From NCBI RefSeq assembly GCF_026309355.1, contig NZ_JAPJZK010000002.1, positions 117,485-176,068 of the forward strand: a stretch of 58,584 nucleotides of DNA, given 5' to 3'. How positions within the stretch are numbered: the first letter of the stretch is position 1; each line of letters opens with the position of its first letter. The stretch is from Spartinivicinus marinus. Lineage in GTDB: Bacteria; Pseudomonadota; Gammaproteobacteria; Pseudomonadales; Zooshikellaceae. Below the pieces are notes generated by a model, which did no database searches, was not told the origin of the DNA, and saw only the letters and a list, made by a program, of their open reading frames with translations. Shown here one piece after another: positions 42,225 through 51,400 of the stretch. Position numbers and translations under genes: made by a program.

Positions 42225-42608
42225 ATGTCAGTTTCCCCCACATTAGAAAGCGTTGCAGCGGCGTTTAAAACTTGGCGAAATAACCCTCAACTGGGTCGCA
42301 AGCAAGTTCCACTGACCCTTCGCCAACAAGCCATTGCATTGCTGGCGAATTACCCCATATCCCAGGTGATTAATACCTTGGGGTTAAGTCACTCAGCATT
42401 AAAGCGCTGGCAACAGTCAACACCCGAAGTCGATGAGGCTCCTGAGGCTAATCAGTTTATACCTTTACCCGAGTCACCAGAAACACCCTCCTTGTTGTGT
42501 GTGACCGTGTGTATTGGCGACGATACTCAACTGGTGGTTGAAGGTGAATTAACCAGCCATCAGCTCAGTGCTGTCGTGCGAGAATTACAGGCGGTGCGAA
42601 GGAGGTAA
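42225..42608 (+). CDS. tnpA: IS66 accessory protein TnpA (copy 2)
   Basis: 127 residues, identical in sequence to the TnpA of copy 1 at 39535-39918. Confidence 0.88.
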   Translation: MSVSPTLESVAAAFKTWRNNPQLGRKQVPLTLRQQAIALLANYPISQVINTLGLSHSALKRWQQSTPEVDEAPEANQFIPLPESPETPSLLCVTVCIGDDTQLVVEGELTSHQLSAVVRELQAVRRR

Positions 42609-42610
42609 GC

Positions 42611-42943
42611 ATGATTGCATTAACAGCCACCTCACGTATTTTATTGTCTACCCAACCGGCGGATTTTCGCAAAGGCATTGATGGGTTTGTTGCCTTATGC
42701 CAGCAGGTTTTAAATCAAGATCCTCGTTCAGGCGTGGTATTTGTTTTCATTAATCGGAGTAAGACCATGGTTCGAGCGCTCCACTATGATGGCACCGGTT
42801 TTTGGCTAATGACAAAACGGTTATCAAAAGGGCGTTTTTTAGGCTGGCCTTCAGGAACAGCCCCTATCAACCCGTTGGCGGCTAAACAACTCAGTCTTTT
42901 ATTACGAGGGCAAGCGTTAACACGAATAGTGCCTTTGAGCTAA
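42611..42943 (+). CDS. tnpB: IS66 accessory protein TnpB (copy 2)
   Basis: 110 residues, identical to the TnpB of copy 1 at 39921-40253. Confidence 0.9.
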   Translation: MIALTATSRILLSTQPADFRKGIDGFVALCQQVLNQDPRSGVVFVFINRSKTMVRALHYDGTGFWLMTKRLSKGRFLGWPSGTAPINPLAAKQLSLLLRGQALTRIVPLS

Positions 42944-43028
42944 ATAGTGCAGCATGATTTTCATTATACGACTTGCGTGTTATGTATAAAGGCGTATGCT
43001 ACTGGGTGAATAATAAAAAGGGATTGCA

Positions 43029-44627
43029 GTGACTCAAACCACTACAATTAATCGCACAGAACTTCAAGCACTGAAGCAGCGGATTAGTGAAGCCCAAGCT
43101 TATGGTTTATCGCTGAGCCAAGAGGATAATCAGTATATTTTAGATGCGCTGATGACCCTTGAGCATTTACAGCAACAACTGCATACCCACTCAATTACCC
43201 TCCATAAGCTGCGTAAATCACTGGGTATTGAAATGAGCTCTGAAAAGCTACGTGATTTATGTGGGGAAAATACCACAGCAGGTGAGAGCAAGGACAAGCT
43301 GGCTAAGCCACCCCGTCAGCGTCCCCCTAAACCGAAAAGCACCACACCACCGGTGACCATCAATCATGCGCTAACTCAATACCAAAGTGGTGAGGTGTGC
43401 CCTGCCTGTGAAATAGGAAAACTGTATTCTACTAAACCCGCCCGTTTGTTGCGTATTACCGGTCAGAGCCCCTATGCCCGAGAACTACACTTAGCAGAAC
43501 AACGCCGCTGTAATGCGTGCGGAGCCTATTTCACTGCCCCTTTACCTGAAGCGGTCACCGTGGATGGTGAACCACAGCAGCAATATGGTTACTCAGCGCG
43601 CTCATTAATGGTGTTAAGCAAATATTTTGCAGGCTCACCTTTTTATCGGCAAGAATGTTTACAAGGGTTGTTAGGAGTCGCCATCAGTAGCTCTACCTTT
43701 TATGATCAAAGCAGCTATGTGGCAAATGATGTGACGCCACTGTTTGATCGGCTAAAAGAGTTAGCGGCTAATGCCGTCGATTATTTATTAGATGATACGG
43801 GGCACCGCATATTAAAACAGGGCCCGGTGATGAAAAAGCGGCTTAAACAGAAAAAAGCCAAACGACGAACAGGCATTTATGCCTCAGGTGTGATTGCGAA
43901 TTTAAGCAATCAGCACCAAATCGTGTTGTTCCAAACCAATGTGGGTCATGCCGGTGAGCTCATTGACGAACTGCTGGAAAAGCGTTCACCTGATCAACCC
44001 CCGCCCATTTTAATGAGCGATGCCTTAGCCAATAATAACCCGCAAAGCGGTTGCGAAACCATTCGCTCGCTCTGTAATACCCATGGGCGCCGCCAATTTG
44101 CGGATGTGTTTAATCATTTCCCCACACAGGTGGAGTATGTGCTTAAGCAATACCAAACGATCTGGCTTAATGAGGCAACAGTTGTCCAGGAACAGTTGTC
44201 ACCTGAACAACGGCTAGCCTATCACCAGACTCACTCTTTGCCTGTGATGGCTGCGCTACGAGAATGGGGTAATCAATTAATCCAAAGTGGCAAAATTGAA
44301 GACAATAGTGGGCTAGGAAAAGCTATCTGTTACTTTGATCGACACTATGAGGGACTTACCCGGTTTTGTACCCATGTAGGCGCGCGACTGGATAATAACT
44401 TAATGGAAGCGATGTTAAAACTCATCGTTCGAGGTCGAAAAAATAGTTTATTTTATAAAACACAAACCGGTGCCAATGTAGCGGATGTATTGACTTCAGT
44501 GATTGCTACCGCTGCCAGTGCAGGAATTAACGTGTTTGATTATTTAAATGCCATTCAACGTAATAAAGCGGCTGTTAAAGCCAATCCTGATCAATGGTTG
44601 CCATGGGATTTTAAGGCAGAAAAATAA
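43029..44627 (+). CDS. tnpC: IS66 transposase TnpC (copy 2)
   Basis: 532 residues, identical to the TnpC of copy 1 at 40339-41937, GTG start. The identity of the two copies points to recent duplication. Confidence 0.92.
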   Translation: MTQTTTINRTELQALKQRISEAQAYGLSLSQEDNQYILDALMTLEHLQQQLHTHSITLHKLRKSLGIEMSSEKLRDLCGENTTAGESKDKLAKPPRQRPPKPKSTTPPVTINHALTQYQSGEVCPACEIGKLYSTKPARLLRITGQSPYARELHLAEQRRCNACGAYFTAPLPEAVTVDGEPQQQYGYSARSLMVLSKYFAGSPFYRQECLQGLLGVAISSSTFYDQSSYVANDVTPLFDRLKELAANAVDYLLDDTGHRILKQGPVMKKRLKQKKAKRRTGIYASGVIANLSNQHQIVLFQTNVGHAGELIDELLEKRSPDQPPPILMSDALANNNPQSGCETIRSLCNTHGRRQFADVFNHFPTQVEYVLKQYQTIWLNEATVVQEQLSPEQRLAYHQTHSLPVMAALREWGNQLIQSGKIEDNSGLGKAICYFDRHYEGLTRFCTHVGARLDNNLMEAMLKLIVRGRKNSLFYKTQTGANVADVLTSVIATAASAGINVFDYLNAIQRNKAAVKANPDQWLPWDFKAEK

Positions 44628-44958
44628 ATTAATTTACACTAAGTCAGCCATTTTAATTGTTTACACTATCCGCTCGGAAGCTCACTATAATTTTGGCTCA
44701 AAGGTTCAAAAACAAACAACTGTGTAGTAGCAAAGGAGCCAAGCCCAAGTGAAAACAGTAGTATAGTGCTGTAGCCAATCAAACATGTTGCATCATGATT
44801 TAGCATATTATTAATCTCCCTATTTTCTACAGCCCTTTGAATTCAGGCTATACAGAGCTATTGGCGTATAACAGGCTTATTCCAATATCTCTACTAACCT
44901 ATGATTTACTTAACCAACGGCCAATTTTCCAAAAAACATAACTCACATAGATCCTTAA

Positions 44959-45425
44959 TGAGGTGTGGCCACGATCCTGGTCAAAAACAGCCACTTCTCT
45001 TATAACCAGCTGATTTTCTTAGCAATATTTATACAACAGATAACCCCTAAACCTTACATTTTACAGCTTCAATCTATAACTCACTGATTTGTAATGGCAT
45101 TACAGTAAGCATTTAGCATCTGCTGTTTTCTAACCCATGATAATGTTTTTTAACGTGGGTTATCCTGGTTAAATTTTATCTAGCAGAAGAAGTGTACTAT
45201 TGCGTAATATTACGTGGTACATAATACATTACGAAATACCTGGAAGCCTTATAATACGCTAGCTTCAGAAGAAACAGACAAATTGTGTAGTGTACTTCGG
45301 GCTGATCAATTGTAACGCTATTGGCACAATCATATTGTTCAGGACGCTATTTCGCACTTTTCACTTAAAATTCAGGCTTTTGCGTGAGAAATGGCTGAAT
45401 TTGTCTAGGATCGTGGCCATACCTC
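44959..45425. repeat. Inverted-repeat-bounded segment (467 bp), no gene
   Basis: GAGGTGTGGCCACGATCCT (from 44959) and AGGATCGTGGCCATACCTC (to 45425) are inverted copies with one mismatch. The interior has no gene. The right end abuts the IS1595-type transposase frame, which lacks a start codon. The same terminal sequence appears as a perfect palindrome at 48222-48287 and as a single end near 55467. Probably a non-autonomous element of an IS family I cannot name. Confidence 0.6.
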
Positions 45426-46344
45426 AATATCAAACAACTGGTAAATGATGAGCAATGCTACCAGTTTATTCGTCAGAGACGTTGGCCTGATGGAGTCAGC
45501 TGCCCTCACTGCCAGTCTCAACAAGTAGAAGGCAATGGCAATCATCAAAAGCAAATTGCCCGAAAACGTTATCGCTGCCTAGAGTGTCATCGGGGATTTG
45601 ATGACCTAACACTCACCATTTTTTCTGGACATCACCAGCCACTGAAAGTCTGGATACTTTGCCTTTATTTCATGGGGTTAAACCTATCCAATCAACAGAT
45701 AGCCCAAGAGCTAGACATCAACAAGGATGATGTTCAAAAAATGACAAGTCAATTGCGAGAAAGTATTTTTGCTCGTTTGCCAATTCCACAATTAAGCGGA
45801 GAAGTAGAAGCCGATGAAGTCTATGTAGTAGCTGGGCATAAAGGTAATCCTGATGCAGTAAAAAAAAGGCCGTAAAGGTCGCAGGAACCGATTAAAAGGA
45901 GCTCGTGGTCGAGGAACATTAGAAAAAGAAAAGCCACCTATATTTGGACTGGTTGAGAGAGGTGGGCAAGTGATTATCCGGATGCTGGAAAACGTAAAAC
46001 AAAAGACCATTAGTCCTATAATTAAGCAGATAGTTAATACAGATACACTGATATATACCGATGAATATAATATTTACTCACGACTAAAGAGTTGGGGGTA
46101 TCAGCATAAAACAGTTTGTCACGGGAAAGGGGAGTATGCTCGTGATGAAGATGGGGATGACTTTTACGAAGTGCATGTTAATACCATTGAAGGATGTTGG
46201 TCATTACTACGTTCATGGTTAAGACCGCATCGAGGTATTTCTCAAGAAAAACTACCTTTTTATTTAGCATTATTTGAGTTTGTGTACAATATAAAGCGCC
46301 GAGGAAAAAACTTACTTAATGATCTAATAGAGCTATTGATATAA
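45426..46344 (+). pseudogene. IS1595-family (ISXO2-type) transposase, 5'-truncated and frameshifted
   Basis: The frame reads NIKQLVNDEQCYQFIRQRRW, zinc-ribbon 'CPHCQS...RCLECHRGFDDL', 'LNLSNQQIAQELDINKDDVQ' and 'SGEVEADEVYVVAGHKG', then stops after an A8 run (45860-45867). Reading with one A fewer restores 'KGRKGRRNRLKGARGRGTLE' and continues through 'TDEYNIYSRLKSWGYQHKTV' and 'VNTIEGCWSLLRSWLRPHRG' to 46344. The start codon is missing because the 467-bp element ends there. The A8 run could allow slippage, but a simple mutation is more likely. Confidence 0.8.
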
Positions 46345-46399
46345 CCCCCTAGGAATCCATATAGAGCCTAAAAAAAATATTATTTAATTTTTTGCCTCC

Positions 46400-46834
46400 T
46401 TATTTATCCCAAACTCCGGGCACACCATAGGTGATATCGCCCACCCATTTTTCATTGGGTCTACTGGCACTAAAATCTTGTTGCAAGCTATTTTCCGCGA
46501 CCGGTAAATAATGCTTGCTATCGGTAGTAGCCTTGAACTTCCTCGCTTGTTTAGCTCGAAGCCCTAGTGCAACCATTCGCTTTGCAACCCGCTTGTGATT
46601 TATACGCTCTCCGTTGTCTTTTAGGGCTTGAGTAATGCGAGGAGCCCCATAACGACCTTTATGGTGTTCAAATAACTCGATAATATCAGTATCCAGCTTC
46701 TCATTAAGCTTTATCCTTTGTGACGCAACTGAATGGCTCCATTTATAATAGCCTGACCGAGAAACACGAAAAACTCTACACTGTAAGGCTATAGACCAGC
46801 TCTGTTTATTGGCTTTGATGAAGGCATACTTCAC
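46400..46834 (-). pseudogene. IS3-family OrfB, truncated
   Basis: 144 residues, HTH_21-like N-terminus ('HKGRYGAPRITQALKDNGER', 'KRVAKRMVALGLRAKQ') and 'PNEKWVGDITYG', ending just after the first catalytic Asp of the DDE domain. The rest of the integrase core is missing, so it is inactive. Overlaps OrfA by 4 nt, the usual site of -1 frameshifting in IS3 elements. Confidence 0.85.
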
Positions 46835-47121
46835 ATCTGGTTTTTCGCGAAGTATGCTGCCGCCTTTTTTAGTAAGGCATTTTCAGATTTTAGCTTTTTA
46901 TTCTCAGCCTCTAGATCCTTGATCTTCTGGGCCTCTGTTTGCTTTTGATCTTTGCTCATTGTTTCCCTGGCGGCCTGTTGGTTGATCCACGCGTAAAGCA
47001 AGCTCACACCAACTCCTAACTCTTTTGCAATCACTGTTTTCGGCTTCCCTGACTCTAGTGCCAGTCTAACGGCCTCTTTTTTAAACTCAATTGGATAAGT
47101 CTTATTTTTCTTTTGACTCAT
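46831..47121 (-). CDS. IS3-family OrfA
   Basis: 96 residues: 'KTYPIEFKKEAVRLALESGK', HTH 'KTVIAKELGVGVSLLYAWIN', then a leucine-zipper-like coiled coil ('DLEAENKKLKSENALLKKAA'). The IS end with GTCCGCTAAATGGGGG lies about 47166-47181, just beyond its start. Without OrfB it cannot transpose. Confidence 0.85.
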   Translation of the reverse strand: MSQKKNKTYPIEFKKEAVRLALESGKPKTVIAKELGVGVSLLYAWINQQAARETMSKDQKQTEAQKIKDLEAENKKLKSENALLKKAAAYFAKNQM

Positions 47122-47188
47122 GGGATACCCCTCAATTTAGGCTAGTGTAATCCTAAAGTTGGGTGTCCGCTAAATGGGGGGAAGATCA

Positions 47189-47203
47189 GTTTGCGACAGA
47201 GCC
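47189..47203. mobile_element. Solitary IS6-type terminal repeat
   Basis: TTTGCGACAGAGCCC resembles the right end TTTGCGACAGAACC of the IS6 element at 55605-56158 with one change. It directly abuts the 3' end of the hydrolase gene, so the peptide-synthetase block is framed by IS6-type ends. Confidence 0.55.
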
Positions 47204-47205
47204 CT

Positions 47206-48144
47206 TTATGCTACAACTTCGCCCGCCAGCTCGGCCTCTCTGTTTATGTAACCCAAAATCAAACCAGCAATTACATCCGGCTCATAAAACAGCTGTAAAT
47301 GGCCGCCACCAGGCATCAACTCCAATTCAACATTCGGATACTTCTTCTCAAGTTGTACTGCCTCAGAAAAGTGACTATATGTATCATCTTTACAGTGAAT
47401 TACATAAACATGATGTTTTTCGAATACCTGTCCCAGTAGCTCTATCACCTTCGACTTATTATCTTCATAAAGTTTCATGTATCTGGAAAACCTATGCGTT
47501 GCATCAGGATCCGATAAATGAAGAACAGTATACTTCTCCGCTGCTATCTCTTCGCGTATTGGTTGATCACGATACTTATCCAATATCATTGCGAGTTTTT
47601 CCGCATAAGCACTACCCAGCTTCTCAATTTCCAGATAGATTGGTAATGCACACCGCTCAAATTCCGACTTCACAAGCGAGGTGCCTAACCCGGCAGGAGC
47701 TATCCAGGAAATAGTTTTTGGTTGTAAATCTGAAACGGAAAGCGTATGAACAAGCAACTGCGCCGCTTGACACCAACCAACATAGTGAAACGAATCAAAT
47801 CCTTCCTGCTTTAGAATATTGACAAAATCTTCTGACTGCGAGACCAGATCAAATCTATCATCAGACACAGATGCTTCATAATCAGGACACCCACGCGATT
47901 CCCAAGATAACACATAATATTTTCCCGACAGTACTTTCACCAATCGGGACAAAAGTAGATACGACATTCCATACGGAGGCAAGATCACTAACTTTTCTGC
48001 TGATGGATTGCCTACTTTATAGAGATTAAATTCGTATCCATCCGGAGCACGATATATTGATGCATCTATATCTCCAAGCTCTTCAGCCAAAATCGATGTA
48101 TCGACCTTATTCAAATATGATGGCATTGATAACACCTGCGACAT
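47206..48144 (-). CDS. Alpha/beta hydrolase with cysteine nucleophile, linked to NRPS
   Basis: 312 residues, complete alpha/beta-hydrolase fold. The oxyanion region 'LVILPPYGMSYLLLSRLVKV', the nucleophile elbow 'YVGWCQAAQLL' with Cys in place of the usual Ser, Asp in 'VIHCKDDTYSHF' and His in 'MPGGGHLQLF' form a Cys-Asp-His triad. Thioesterase-like enzymes with Cys are known to release strained or unusual products, for example beta-lactones. It reads in the same direction behind the NRPS gene, 268 bp apart, with a large palindrome between. It probably acts on the NRPS product or as an editing or tailoring enzyme. Confidence 0.75.
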   Translation of the reverse strand: MSQVLSMPSYLNKVDTSILAEELGDIDASIYRAPDGYEFNLYKVGNPSAEKLVILPPYGMSYLLLSRLVKVLSGKYYVLSWESRGCPDYEASVSDDRFDLVSQSEDFVNILKQEGFDSFHYVGWCQAAQLLVHTLSVSDLQPKTISWIAPAGLGTSLVKSEFERCALPIYLEIEKLGSAYAEKLAMILDKYRDQPIREEIAAEKYTVLHLSDPDATHRFSRYMKLYEDNKSKVIELLGQVFEKHHVYVIHCKDDTYSHFSEAVQLEKKYPNVELELMPGGGHLQLFYEPDVIAGLILGYINREAELAGEVVA

Positions 48145-48221
48145 ACTATTTCCTTACTTTTCAATAATGCAATCGAGCTAATCTTGCTCTCTTCTCAATA
48201 ACTTTTAATAACTTCTCAAAA

Positions 48222-48287
48222 TGAGGGGTGGCCACGATTCTGGATTATGTTTAGCTGCACATAATCCAGAATCGTGGCCACCCCTCA
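48222..48287. repeat. Perfect 29-bp inverted repeat with 8-nt loop
   Basis: The arms 48222-48250 and 48259-48287 are perfectly complementary (left arm begins TGAGGGGTGGCCACGATTC). The arm matches the ends of the 467-bp element at 44959-45425. It looks like two IS ends joined head-to-head, the scar of an element that lost its interior. On the transcript it lies 126 nt after the NRPS stop and would form a very stable hairpin before the hydrolase gene. Confidence 0.8.
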
Positions 48288-48412
48288 AAATCTAACAACA
48301 AGACATCACGTATACAGCGAATGTAAAAGGTTCAAATTTAGCGAAACAACCACGAAAGCCCTCTCCCCTTTCACGATGCGATATTGCATACAACCACACT
48401 ACAGCACCGGCA

Positions 48413-51400
48413 TTAAACAATATCCTCCAGAATCCTTCTCCCCAGCTCCACTGCATTCTCGCCCTCAAGAATGCTATAGTGCCCACCACCTATCACTCGC
48501 TTATTTTCGCTTTCTAATGACAGAGCATTCAGCAATTCTGCTTCCTCTTGCTCCTCGGAAGCTTTGTAGTAGTAGACCTGTCCGCCTTTCTTTTTCGGCG
48601 TATATCCGACTAAGAGAGAAAGATACTCCCTGGTAACCTCAAGCTGCTCGAGTATATATCCAAAAGAATCTAACTCTATTTTGATATTGAGATGCTCTGT
48701 TAATGCTTTTAAGGCGGTCTCTTTTTCTGATGCAGCAAAGACACCCTCATCCCACCCTTTAGCTTTAATAAATTCAACTATCTTATTAACTTCCGACGGA
48801 GCAAATCCTTGACGACGGAGAGTCGCCAAAATATTGAGTACAGCGAGAAATGCATTGTGATCCTCCTGCGTGGAGTAGTGAGGGATAAGACTAGAATCTA
48901 GAAGCCCAAGATAGGCAACATTCTTACCTCGCTCTTCTAGTACGCTAGCAATCTCTAAAGCAAATAACCCGCCAGATGACCAACCCACTAAATTAAAGGC
49001 GTCATCCGATTGATACTTTACTAACTCATCGGCATAGAATTCAGCCAACTCCCTGATAGATGAATAAGTCATATTCTCCAGAGAAGTAATTCCACAGATA
49101 TTAAAGGCTTCACCCAACACATCCGACAAATCCTTGTAATAGAAGACTTTCCCACCAATGGGGTGAATGCAAAAAACATTGGGCTTACCTGAATTCACCT
49201 TCAAAGGAACTAAGACAGTTGGCTTATATTCAATCCCATCCGAAGCATTCAGATACAACGCAATATCCGCCAGCGTCTTGGAGTTAAAGACCACACTTGA
49301 AGGGATATCAATTTGAAACATTTCATATATCGCTCGGGCCAAGCGAATAGTTAGCAGGGAATCACCGCCCAAAGCAAAAAAGTTGTCGTTGACACCAACT
49401 TTTTCTACATTTAACAGCATAATAAATATTTCAACCAGACGCAGCTCTGTCTCATTTCGAGGCGAGACATATTGATCACTATCACCGGACATCTTCGGTT
49501 CAGGGAGACTCAAACGATCAAGTTTACCATTCGGCAATTTAGGCAATGCATCCACAAAAGTGAAAAGCGTCGGAACCATATATGCAGGTAGACTTTCGTT
49601 CAGCAGATCACGAACATTCTGAACCGTCAGCCCCCCTCCATTCTTGACAACAATATAAGCCGCCAGCTGAGGAGCGTTTGCCCCTAATGGCCAACCAACC
49701 ACACAGATCTGCTGTACAGAAGAGTGTTCCATTGCCGCTGCTTCGACTTGACGAACGTCAATTCGATAACCACGCACTTTTACTTCAAAATCATCTCTTC
49801 CAATATACTCGAGCGAGCCGTCCTCTAGCTGACGCACAAGGTCTCCAGTTTTATACATTCGAGACCCTGGCGTTGCGCTATACGGATTAGGGATAAAACG
49901 CTCGGCCGTAATCTTTTGCTGTTGCCAATACCCCTGCGCCATACCAATACTATCTACATATAGCTTGCCAACAGCACCTCTCGGCACCTGCCTCAAATGT
50001 TTATCCAGAACGTATATTTTTGTATTCGCAATAGGCGTTCCTATAGATAAAGGCTGCTGTTGCTGGTCGCTAGAAACCAAACTATAGGTCGTATCATTCA
50101 ATTCTGTACAACCATAGTTATTCCAAATCGTAACGGACGGCAAACAGTCTCTTACACTCTCAACAAGCCCAGCACTTAAGGGTTCACCAGCTGTAGTTAT
50201 CTGCTTAACCGATCCCCACGAACTTTCTTTATCTTGTGACAATACATCGACTAACGCCTGAAGATGTGATGGAACCAGATAGATATGACTAACCCTCCAA
50301 TGCTCAATCGCCAGCATAAGTGCTTTCGCATCCTTTACAACGGCATCTGGCAAAATTACCTGTCGATTACCAGCCATTAACCCTGTCAGCATTTCCTTTA
50401 CAGATACAGCAAATGCCGAAGAGGTTTTCTGCAATATCACATCCCCTTCTGCAAGTGGAGCTCGCTTCCACGAAGCCTCCAACCAGTTGAGAATTTGACT
50501 ATACGGCACCATAACACCTTTTGGTTTTCCTGTTGAACCAGAGGTGTACATAATGCATGCCGTTTGATTTGGCGCCACTTTTATTGAACTATTGGCTTCC
50601 GACATAGAAGCCAAGTCAGTGTTTTCCCAACCAAGAGTCGGATTCAACGCAACAGATAATGTCTCCCATCTTTCGAGTTTGCCACTCTTACCAGAAGTTA
50701 AAACAAAATCCGGCTCGACATCACCTAACATATCGCTGATAACAGCTTCTGAATAAGCCGGGTCAATGGGTATGTAACAACCACCCACCTTAAACACAGC
50801 TAACATAGAAGCCAAAAACTCTAAGGAACGCTCACAATGAATAGCAACCCTTCCAGCCACCCCACATCCTTTTTGCTTCAATAAAGCCGCCAGTTGATTC
50901 GCCCGCTCATTTAACAAGCTATAGGTAAGAGTGCGCTCGCTCGCATAATTGAGGCGCGGATCAAACTCATCAACACTAATACACGCAACAGCATAGGGAG
51001 TTTCTTTTACCTGACACTCAAAAATATCTGCAATACTTTGGTGCAAGTTGATATCAACGTCAGTCTGATTAACACCTTTCAATTTCTCTGCATCACCAGA
51101 AACTAAAGTGGGAATATCCCTCAGTCGGCACCCCTGATTTTCCACAAGGAATTCCAATACGTTTTGATGTTGCGCTATCAAAGCCTGTACAGTACTTTCA
51201 CTGAAAAGCTCTTTCGCATACTCAACCGTAACCTGTAAATACTCACCATCACCATAAAACTGCAAATCAAGTTCACTTGGTGTCGTACGCTCGCCAACAC
51301 TCGCTGGCTGCATTGATACGTCCCCTCGCAAATTATCTATTTCTGCTGTCGGGAAATTCTGGTGGCGCAACATTACTGGCACCAATGGAATTAAGCTACT

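Larger units (their letters stand above)
42146..44685 (+). mobile_element. IS66-family element, copy 2, with 8-bp target duplication
   Basis: Same ends and gene order as copy 1, 150 bp downstream in the same orientation. It is flanked by the exact duplication TATAATTT (42138-42145 and 44686-44693). It interrupts a small leftward membrane-protein gene. Confidence 0.93.
42031..44806 (-). pseudogene. Small membrane-protein gene interrupted by IS66 copy 2
   Basis: On the minus strand, ATG at 44806 opens MLNHDATCLIGYSTILLFSL and runs to '...FEPLSQNYI' at the IS end. After removing the IS and one TATAATTT, the frame continues HSLIAALAGILITIPALVLI through '...GCLRSVGKNGWLA' to TAA at 42031. The rebuilt product is about 77 residues with two hydrophobic segments. 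GGGAG lies about 10 nt upstream of the ATG. Family unknown. Confidence 0.75.

Noticed and set aside
47163-47714. 183-residue plus-strand frame across the hydrolase 3' end
   Set aside because: Antisense to the well-supported hydrolase; composition unlike a real protein.
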